DNA from: Chryseobacterium arachidis
GTDB lineage: Bacteria > Bacteroidota > Bacteroidia > Flavobacteriales > Weeksellaceae
Assembly (NCBI RefSeq): GCF_900129245.1
Contig: NZ_FQUT01000010.1
Span: 1-64,000, forward strand
Reading direction: 5' to 3'
DNA length: 64,000 nucleotides
Shown here: positions 58,721 to 64,000 of the stretch, one piece after another
How the letters are laid out: each line of letters begins with the position of its first letter
Numbering within the stretch: the first letter of the stretch is position 1
Position numbers and translations under genes: made by a program
The notes under the pieces: generated by a model
Seen by the model: the letters and a program-made list of their open reading frames with translations, nothing else
Database searches by the model: none
What the model was told of the DNA's origin: nothing

Positions 58721-59587
58721 TTAAGAATTGTAAGCTTCTTCTAAATCTTTAATAACAATTTTCTGCATTTTCATCATTGCCATAACCACTTTCTGAGCTT
58801 TTTCCTGATCCGGATCACTCACCAATTGAATCAGCTTTTTTGGAACAATTTGCCAGCTAAAACCATATTTATCTTTCAGCCAGCCGCACATACTTTCTCT
58901 TCCGCCATCCGAAGTCAAATTATTCCAATATGTATCGGTTTGTTCCTGATTATCGGTCATCACAACCATTGAAATTCCTTCATTAAAATCAAACTGATGA
59001 TCGTAAGAATTATCCATACAGAAAAAACTATAGCCATCAATTTCAAAATGAGCATGTTGAATATTTCGAGCTGGCTCCGGGTTGGGATGGCCTTCACTTC
59101 CGTCTCCGTATCTTAAAATATTTCCGATTTTAGAATTCGGAAAAGTTTTCGTGTACAATTCCATTGCTTCCATTGCTTTTCCGTTATTTTCATGGATGAA
59201 CATTAAAGTCGGAATAATTTTTTGTTCACCCTGTTTTTCACCTAAGAAAATCTGCCAGCTCACGCCATATTTATCCTGAACCCAGCCATATTTTTTGCTC
59301 CAAGAATAAGCATTCAGATCCATTAATACCATTCCTCCGTCAGAAAGCTCATTCCAATATTTCTGAACCTCATCTTCCGTTTCACAAATCACCATAAAAG
59401 AAACCGAAGCATTTTTTTTGAATTGAGGTCCGCCGTTTAACAGCATTAACTTCTGACCGAAAATTTCAATATTCATCACAACAGGCGTGTCTGCCGTAAT
59501 TTTCCCGTTAAATACGTTGCAGTAGAATTCTGCAGATTCTTTTGCTTCCCCATCGTACCAAAGGCAGGGGAAAATATCGTTGTTCAT
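58721..59587 (-). CDS. Two-domain VOC (PhnB-like) protein
   Basis: 288 residues from the ATG at 59587 ('MNNDIFPCLWYDGEAKESAE'). It contains two PhnB/VOC modules: 'WYDGEAKESAEFYCNVF' with 'YGWVQDKYGVSWQIFLGE', and then 'FIHENNGKAMEAMELYTKTF' with 'DKYGFSWQIVPKKLIQLV'. Two fused modules make a pseudo-dimer that normally uses one metal site. Fold and spacing are standard; catalytic role unknown, probably binding of small hydrophobic molecules. It is one of four VOC genes in the last 6 kb. Confidence 0.85.
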   Translation of the reverse strand: MNNDIFPCLWYDGEAKESAEFYCNVFNGKITADTPVVMNIEIFGQKLMLLNGGPQFKKNASVSFMVICETEDEVQKYWNELSDGGMVLMDLNAYSWSKKYGWVQDKYGVSWQIFLGEKQGEQKIIPTLMFIHENNGKAMEAMELYTKTFPNSKIGNILRYGDGSEGHPNPEPARNIQHAHFEIDGYSFFCMDNSYDHQFDFNEGISMVVMTDNQEQTDTYWNNLTSDGGRESMCGWLKDKYGFSWQIVPKKLIQLVSDPDQEKAQKVVMAMMKMQKIVIKDLEEAYNS

Positions 59588-59690
59588 AATTTTAAATTTA
59601 ATTATCATTGTAAACGAGGTGAAGCAATCTTTCGTTTAAAATTAAACAGCTTTTTCCTTCGTCAGAATGACAAATGGTGTGTTTTAATTA

Positions 59691-59948
59691 TTAATTATTT
59701 TTAAAAGAAACATGATTCTGATTCATGTAAACCTTAAGTTTCTGCATCGTATTTTTACCAAAGCCATGCAGCTGCATGATTTCTTTCTCAGAATAATCTG
59801 ATAACTTTTCCAGCGAATCTATTTTCTCTTTTTCCAGTGCTCTTCTTGCGGGCGTTGCAATAACCCCCTTTAAAAAGTTCCCTTTGACAACATGACTTAC
59901 AGCGCAAATGGAACTTAAACATTTTGCCATTATTACCAAATTGATCAT
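59691..59948 (-). CDS. Helix-hairpin-helix (RNA polymerase alpha-CTD-like) small protein
   Basis: 85 residues. The recognisable part is 'GVIATPARRALEKEKIDSLE' and 'LSDYSEKEIMQLHGFGKNTM', the helix-hairpin-helix fold of the alpha C-terminal domain, which binds DNA or protein. The N-terminal 20 residues are hydrophobic and atypical, so the real start may be later (ATG at 59930). It is 13 bases after the third AHSA1-like gene, so probably in one unit with it. Confidence 0.7.
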   Translation of the reverse strand: MINLVIMAKCLSSICAVSHVVKGNFLKGVIATPARRALEKEKIDSLEKLSDYSEKEIMQLHGFGKNTMQKLKVYMNQNHVSFKNN

Positions 59949-59961
59949 GATGAAAAGATTA

Positions 59962-60375
59962 TTAGTGGTTTTCTACGTACTTATGAAAATTATTCAGAAT
60001 AGCATACCATCCGTCTCGCTGCATTTCCACTGAATTTTGTTTTTCAGGATCAAAAACAATGTCTACTTTCGTTGTGGCAGTATCGATTTCATGAAAATCA
60101 ACTTCAACATTTCTGCCGTCTTCCAGATGGTATTTGATTCTTTTATTAGGAATCACCTCATCGTAAGTTCCTTCAAAATCAAACCCAAAACTTCCGTCTT
60201 TCGCTTCCATTCTGTTTTTAAATTTTCCGCCGACATGCAAATCGTTTTCTGAACTTGGGCATTGCCATGTTTCGTGAGCAAAGTTCCATTTTGTAATGTG
60301 TTTTGGATCGTTGTAATAATCCCATACCTTCTGAACAGGTTTTAAAATCGTAATATCAATTTTAATAGGTTCCAT
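59962..60375 (-). CDS. SRPBCC / AHSA1-like protein (third of three)
   Basis: 137 residues with 'IKIDITILKPVQKVWDYYND' and 'HITKWNFAHETWQCPSSEND', then 'GGKFKNRMEAKDGSFGFDFE' and 'GTYDEVIPNKRIKYHLEDGR'. This subgroup is close to the bacterial polyketide-cyclase/AHSA1 type. It is separate from the pair at 56.8-57.7 kb. It is followed by the HhH gene 13 bases downstream on the same strand. Ligand unknown. Confidence 0.85.
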   Translation of the reverse strand: MEPIKIDITILKPVQKVWDYYNDPKHITKWNFAHETWQCPSSENDLHVGGKFKNRMEAKDGSFGFDFEGTYDEVIPNKRIKYHLEDGRNVEVDFHEIDTATTKVDIVFDPEKQNSVEMQRDGWYAILNNFHKYVENH

Positions 60376-60456
60376 AGTATATAATTTTGTGGTTGAGATA
60401 AAAAGGGCAACCCAAACAGCTACCCTTTTTTAATATAATTTAGTTTAAAGATAAGA

Positions 60457-60888
60457 CTATTTTGTATATTCTTCGTTATAGTTTACCATCCAGTGAACAC
60501 CGTACTTGTCCTGAAAACTTCCGAAATAATCGCCCCAGAACTGGTCTTCAATCGGCATTTCGATATTTCCTCCCTCAGAAAGCCCTTTGAAAAGCCTGTC
60601 GGCTTCGTCTTTAGATTCAGGGAAAATAGAAACGTAATTGTTGTTTCCTACCGTAAGATTCTGCCCGAAACTCGGAACAATATCTGATGCCATCAGCAAA
60701 TCTCCGCCAATGGGAAGCGCAATGTGCATTACTCTGTTTTTTTCCTCGTCGGATAGATTTTCAGTTCCGGGAGCATTTCCCATTTTATGGATTTCGCCTA
60801 CAAATTCTCCACCGAAAACAGATTTGTAAAAGTTGAAAGCTTCTTCTGCTTTCCCATCAAAATTTAAGTAAGGATTTAATTTAGCCAT
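60457..60888 (-). CDS. PhnB-like VOC-family protein
   Basis: 143 residues, one VOC/PhnB module: 'LNPYLNFDGKAEEAFNFYKS' and 'VMHIALPIGGDLLMASDIVP', with 'FWGDYFGSFQDKYGVHWMVN' at the end. It is a single-domain relative of the gene at 58721 and would act as a dimer. Predicted to bind a small ligand through a metal or directly; substrate unknown. It stands alone on the minus strand, with 290 bp of repeat-containing spacer upstream. Confidence 0.88.
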   Translation of the reverse strand: MAKLNPYLNFDGKAEEAFNFYKSVFGGEFVGEIHKMGNAPGTENLSDEEKNRVMHIALPIGGDLLMASDIVPSFGQNLTVGNNNYVSIFPESKDEADRLFKGLSEGGNIEMPIEDQFWGDYFGSFQDKYGVHWMVNYNEEYTK

Positions 60889-61059
60889 GATTTTTGTTTT
60901 TTAATTAATATTTTTTGTTTGTTCAAGCACGAATTATACTAATGATTTTCACTAATAACACAATTAAAATATTCGTGGATATTTGTGTGATTAATGTTTT
61001 AATTTTAACGCAAAGTCCGCAAAGGTCTTTTTTTAAATGTTTGAAAATATTTTTCGTTC

Positions 61060-61083
61060 GCAAAGGCGTTTCACTTAGCAAAG
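61060..61083. repeat. Second copy of the GCAAAGGCG(C/T)TT repeat
   Basis: GCAAAGGCGTTTCACTTAGC followed by AAAG matches the copy that starts at 54515 in 21 of 24 positions, and both lie downstream of a TTTTTCGTTCGCAAA word (here they overlap it). It lies in the spacer between the alpha/beta hydrolase and the VOC gene. It has no coding potential and may be a degraded dispersed element. Confidence 0.5.
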
Positions 61084-61178
61084 ACAACGAAGTATGTTAT
61101 TTATATAGATTGTCATTCAGAACGAAGCGCAGTGTAGTGAAGAATCTATTAATAAATAATATTTAAATTTTGTTTAGA

Positions 61179-61955
61179 CTAATTATTCAAGAACTTTTCA
61201 ACTACACTTACTGTAAAATCAATCAGTATTTCATCAACATTTCCCCCAGAATCGACCATCATGTAAGAACCGTGTGTTGCAGGGAGAATCATTAATTGAG
61301 AATTTTTCACTAAACGCCACATTTCTACAACATGCTCAGGTTTCATTACATCTTTGTCACCTGAAATAAATAAGGTCGAAGCTTTTATGCTTTTTAAAAT
61401 ATCTTTACTCCAGTCTTCGAAAGTCTGCATTCTCTTGCTGTCTTTATCAAACATATTTTCCAGCGCTGAAAAATCAGGATTCAAGTTTAAAAAATTAATT
61501 TTAAGCGGCTCAGGCATTGAATCTAAAGTTGCGTTCATCATACTTTCGAAAAAGCCATCCATCATTCCGTTTCTTTTGTAAAAAGCAGATGCAACAATCA
61601 ATTTTTCAACCATTTCAGGAAAAAGATGAGCAATTTGCATTACCGTATTTCCGCCATTGCTAAAGCCCCAGAACGAAGCTTTTTCTATATTGATTTCTTT
61701 CAGAAGTTCGGCAACATCTTTAGCGTCCTGTTCAAAAGTTTCTGGAATACTGCGATGCTCCGACATTCCATGATTTTGAAGATCAATTCCAATAAGCTGA
61801 AATTTATTTTCCAGTCTTGAGATCACTTCTTTATAATCAAATAAAATCGAACCGCCACCACCATGAATCAGTACCAAAGGTTTTCCGGAACCGTAGATTT
61901 CATAATACATCTTAATTCCGTTGACCCGCTTATGACCTTTTTCAACCGGATTCAT
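61179..61955 (-). CDS. Alpha/beta hydrolase
   Basis: 258 residues. The oxyanion region is 'PLVLIHGGGGSILFDYKEVI', the nucleophile elbow 'SFWGFSNGGNTVMQIA' with Ser in G-F-S-N-G, the acid in 'LFISGDKDVMKPEHVVEMW' and the His in 'LPATHGSYMMVD'. All three catalytic residues are present, so it should be active. Typical esterase or C-C hydrolase size. It follows the DinB gene with 2 bases between, so the pair forms an operon. Substrate unknown. Confidence 0.88.
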   Translation of the reverse strand: MNPVEKGHKRVNGIKMYYEIYGSGKPLVLIHGGGGSILFDYKEVISRLENKFQLIGIDLQNHGMSEHRSIPETFEQDAKDVAELLKEINIEKASFWGFSNGGNTVMQIAHLFPEMVEKLIVASAFYKRNGMMDGFFESMMNATLDSMPEPLKINFLNLNPDFSALENMFDKDSKRMQTFEDWSKDILKSIKASTLFISGDKDVMKPEHVVEMWRLVKNSQLMILPATHGSYMMVDSGGNVDEILIDFTVSVVEKFLNN

Positions 61956-61957
61956 TT

Positions 61958-62482
61958 TTAGTATTTTAAATCTTTATCGAAATCGTATTTCATACCTTCA
62001 TAGTTCAGAATTCTGCGCATCAAACCGATTTGCCCGCACAGATAATCTTCACGACCGATGCACATTCCGACAAAATTCAGAACCGTTTCAGGGAAGAAAT
62101 CGATGTTCATTCCCATCGGAAAAGCTTTATCTAAATCTTCATCGTTTATTTCCAATAATTTCTGATAAACCAATGGCGAAATTTTATGAAAACTTTCTTT
62201 CAATTGCTCTAAAGTCGGATAAACCAGGTTTTCATCCAACGCTTTCCCCTGAAAAAAATGGTCTTTGAATTCAAATTCTTCTTCCATCCCGAGAACATTT
62301 GCCATTGCATAACGCATGTCCAGGAAGTTTCCGACCATCCAGATGATATGATTGGTTCTGCCTTCGATTCTTTTCAATGCATCTTCTTCTGAAACTCCGT
62401 CAAGAACCATTAGAAAATTTTGGCTGTGACCTCGAAAAGCAGGGATGATGATGTCTAGTTTTTTTGATTTTGGTGTATCCAT
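61958..62482 (-). CDS. DinB-family protein
   Basis: 174 residues from the ATG at 62482 ('MDTPKSKKLDIIIPAFRGHS'); an upstream ATG at 62512 would add ten residues. It is a four-helix DinB/YfiT-like fold with a His in 'EGRTNHIIWMVGNFLDMRYA' in the first helix pair and 'VGMCIGREDYLCGQIGLMRR' in the last, where His usually stands (here Arg or Glu), so the metal triad is incomplete. It precedes the alpha/beta hydrolase gene. Confidence 0.75.
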   Translation of the reverse strand: MDTPKSKKLDIIIPAFRGHSQNFLMVLDGVSEEDALKRIEGRTNHIIWMVGNFLDMRYAMANVLGMEEEFEFKDHFFQGKALDENLVYPTLEQLKESFHKISPLVYQKLLEINDEDLDKAFPMGMNIDFFPETVLNFVGMCIGREDYLCGQIGLMRRILNYEGMKYDFDKDLKY

Positions 62483-62671
62483 TTGTATTGTTTTTAACTT
62501 TTTAATTTCCAACAGATTTCACGGATTTTCACAGATGACTGCATTTATTTGTGAAAAATATTGTAATTTTTATATTTAGTGTTTCTCGCAGATTTTGCTG
62601 ATTACACAGATCTTTTTATTTGAAAAAGACTATGAAATTTGTGGAAAATGTTTGTATCATTAATGTTTAAA

Positions 62672-63079
62672 CTATTCTGTCGGCAGTTGAGAAGGATCTG
62701 CAAATATCACATTCCAGCCGTGTCCGTTGATGTCCCAGAAAGAATTTTGATACATCCAACCGTGATCCTGAGCTTCTTCATGCTGATAAGCTCCATTGGC
62801 AACTGCAGCATTTACAACCTGATCAACTTCTTCGCGACTGTCTAAACCGATGGCAACTAAAACCTGCGTGGTATCACCTTTTGGAACCGGTCTTTCAGAA
62901 AATGTCTGGAAATATTCTTCCTGCAAAAACATGATCTGAATATTGTCGTTCATCATCACACAAACGGCTTTTTCATCGGTAATCTGTTCGTTGATTGAAA
63001 ATCCTATTTTTGTCCAGAATTTTCTTGTTTTCTCAACATCTTTTACCGGTAGATTTACATAGATTTGATTGATTTTCAT
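62672..63079 (-). CDS. VOC-family protein (tandem paralogue A)
   Basis: 135 residues, glyoxalase/bleomycin-resistance fold: 'INQIYVNLPVKDVEKTRKFW' and 'QDHGWMYQNSFWDINGHGWN'. It is closely related to the next gene upstream (63120): both end in LPTE and share most of their length, so they come from a recent tandem duplication. The dimeric fold usually binds a metal and a small ligand; whether it is an enzyme or a binding protein cannot be told. Confidence 0.88.
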   Translation of the reverse strand: MKINQIYVNLPVKDVEKTRKFWTKIGFSINEQITDEKAVCVMMNDNIQIMFLQEEYFQTFSERPVPKGDTTQVLVAIGLDSREEVDQVVNAAVANGAYQHEEAQDHGWMYQNSFWDINGHGWNVIFADPSQLPTE

Positions 63080-63119
63080 TTTTGTAATTTTTTAAAGCTT
63101 TGTTTTAATCTTTGAAATT

Positions 63120-63530
63120 TTATTCTGTCGGAAGTTTAGACATATCAGCAAACATCACTTCCCACTGATGGCCGTTCAAATCTGAAAAAGCTCTTTGATA
63201 CATCCATCCATGATCTTGCGGTTCACTATAAGTAGAGCCTCCGTTTTCAGTTGCAGTTTTCACCATATGTTCAACTTCTTCACGGCTGTTTACTCCAATA
63301 GCAAGAAGGGTCTGCGTCGTTTCGCCTTTGGCAACAGGTCTGTCTGTAAACGTTTTAAAGAATTCTTCCTTTAAAAACATAGCGTAAATATGATTTTCTT
63401 TCATAATAACACAGATCGCTTTCTCGTCTGAAAACTGTTCGTTGATTGAAAATCCGAGCTTTGTCCAGAATTCTCTAGTTTTCTGAACATCTTTTATAGG
63501 AAGGTTGACATAAATCTGGGTGATTTCCAT
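63120..63530 (-). CDS. VOC-family protein (tandem paralogue B), under Crp/Fnr-type control
   Basis: 136 residues from the ATG at 63530 ('MEITQIYVNLPIKDVQKTRE'), matching paralogue A. 'PQDHGWMYQRAFSDLNGHQW' is the C-terminal signature. It lies 40 bases upstream of paralogue A and 77 bases downstream of the Crp/Fnr gene. The intervening DNA has a palindrome and a perfect -7 box, so this gene and probably its paralogue are targets of that regulator. Confidence 0.88.
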   Translation of the reverse strand: MEITQIYVNLPIKDVQKTREFWTKLGFSINEQFSDEKAICVIMKENHIYAMFLKEEFFKTFTDRPVAKGETTQTLLAIGVNSREEVEHMVKTATENGGSTYSEPQDHGWMYQRAFSDLNGHQWEVMFADMSKLPTE

Positions 63531-63560
63531 TTTGTAATTTTTTAGTGTTAAACTTTTAAC

Positions 63561-63605
63561 CAAAATTACCAAGTCGCAGCGGAAATCTACTTGCCATAAG
63601 ACAAG
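63561..63605 (-). promoter_or_regulatory. Operator-like palindrome and -7 box upstream of the VOC pair
   Basis: On the minus strand the imperfect palindrome CTTGTCTTATGGCAAG (63605-63590) is centred 29.5 bp upstream of TAATTTTG (63568-63561), a perfect TAnnTTTG box. The palindrome starts 3 bases after the stop codon of the Crp/Fnr gene. Spacing is the same as at the other three Crp/Fnr loci in the window. Confidence 0.6.
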
Positions 63606-63607
63606 AT

Positions 63608-64000
63608 TTAATTTTTCTTGGGATGCGAAACCAATTCTTTACGGATTCGGCTTAAAGAAGTGTCTGTAACACCAAGATACGAAGCGATCTGCTTCAACGG
63701 GGCAAACTGTATGACATGAGGTTTCTGCTCTAAAAGATTGAGATAACGTTTCGTAGCAGAAAGCGTAAACATTTCCACAGAACGTTGTTTGTAAACAAAA
63801 AGCTGCTGAGACATCCAGGCTCTTCCCCATTCTCTAAGATTTGGGATCTTATGAAATAATTCCTGAAAGGTTTCAAAATCAAATTTCCAACATTCGCAAT
63901 CGGTAATGCAGACAATATTTTCCTGAGTAGGAATTCTCTGAAAAATTGAAGAAACTTCAATGATGATTTCATTTTCAACGAAAAAATTAGTCGTGACTTC
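63608..64000 (-). CDS. Crp/Fnr-family regulator, N-terminus beyond the window
   Basis: Open to the window edge, so the start is missing; 130 C-terminal residues are visible. It reads the end of the cNMP-like domain ('EVTTNFFVENEIIIEVSSIF') and the HTH 'FAPLKQIASYLGVTDTSLSR'. The paired Cys in 'CITDCECWKF' (three Cys within eight residues) could sense oxidants or bind metal, which is not usual in the family. It is followed by an operator-like palindrome and the VOC pair. Confidence 0.85.
   Translation of the reverse strand, partial: EVTTNFFVENEIIIEVSSIFQRIPTQENIVCITDCECWKFDFETFQELFHKIPNLREWGRAWMSQQLFVYKQRSVEMFTLSATKRYLNLLEQKPHVIQFAPLKQIASYLGVTDTSLSRIRKELVSHPKKN

Noticed and set aside
1..64000. 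CRISPR array or insertion sequence
   Set aside because: No regularly spaced direct repeats and no DDE-type transposase gene are visible in the window; repeats found are palindromic and dispersed.

Overview
The window is AT-rich DNA from a member of the Bacteroidota, most likely a Chryseobacterium-like flavobacterium. The evidence is: promoter boxes of the TAnnTTTG type instead of sigma-70 hexamers, a type IX secretion C-terminal sorting domain (44.4-47.3 kb), a Bacteroidetes-type tra operon, and outer-membrane and TPR proteins typical of the class. I had no database access, so family names rest on motifs and recalled family architecture.

Region 1 (1-0.9 kb) is a decayed left flank: an AraC-like remnant, an intact AhpD/carboxymuconolactone-decarboxylase-like gene, and a C-terminal stump of a Crp/Fnr regulator. 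Region 2 (about 0.9-18.4 kb) is an integrative conjugative element (ICE). It holds relaxase genes mobB/mobA, a candidate oriT, a ParA-like traA with two partner genes, then traE-F-G-I-J-K-L-M-N. It also holds an SH3-MBL hydrolase cargo gene, a RadC-like gene, and a large serine recombinase next to tRNA-Arg(UCG). It looks defective or cut down: there is no coupling ATPase and no traO/P/Q, and traL is split by a frameshift in an A8 run. The recombinase frame runs out through the host tRNA terminator and the tRNA gene.

Region 3 (18.6-37.3 kb) is chromosomal: a TPR/outer-membrane pair, an APC permease, a DUF962/Mpo1-like protein, a transglutaminase-type protein, a DUF4377 lipoprotein and an SPFH protein. 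It continues with a Crp/Fnr-led run (YceI, tautomerase, SDR, NTF2-like, nitronate monooxygenase), dGTPase, and a Nei-like glycosylase. Region 4 (37.4-44.0 kb) has a 26-residue membrane peptide with a structured RNA downstream. It also has a redox-flavoured gene set (thioredoxin-like, DUF2024, Cys-rich MarR, AAA ATPase, PLP-binding protein) with shared operators, then a second Crp/Fnr and NAD(P)-binding protein pair.

Region 5 (44.3-56.2 kb) holds a T9SS-secreted pectate-lyase-like protein, an unrecognised three-gene cluster, gcvP, a small Cys-rich peptide, a membrane J-protein and an ECF sigma locus. Region 6 (56.2-64 kb) is a dense minus-strand series of small detoxification-type proteins (DoxX, SRPBCC, SDR, VOC, DinB, alpha/beta hydrolase), ending in a Crp/Fnr gene cut by the window edge.

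The most interesting hidden structure is shared by all four Crp/Fnr loci, including the broken one. At each, a palindrome lies at or just after the regulator's stop codon and is centred 29.5-30.5 bp upstream of the -7 box of the next gene. This is the geometry of a class II activator site near -41. Also notable are the paired operators of the MarR locus, the 26-residue peptide with its RNA, an SDR that lacks its catalytic Tyr, and several families of dispersed palindromes.
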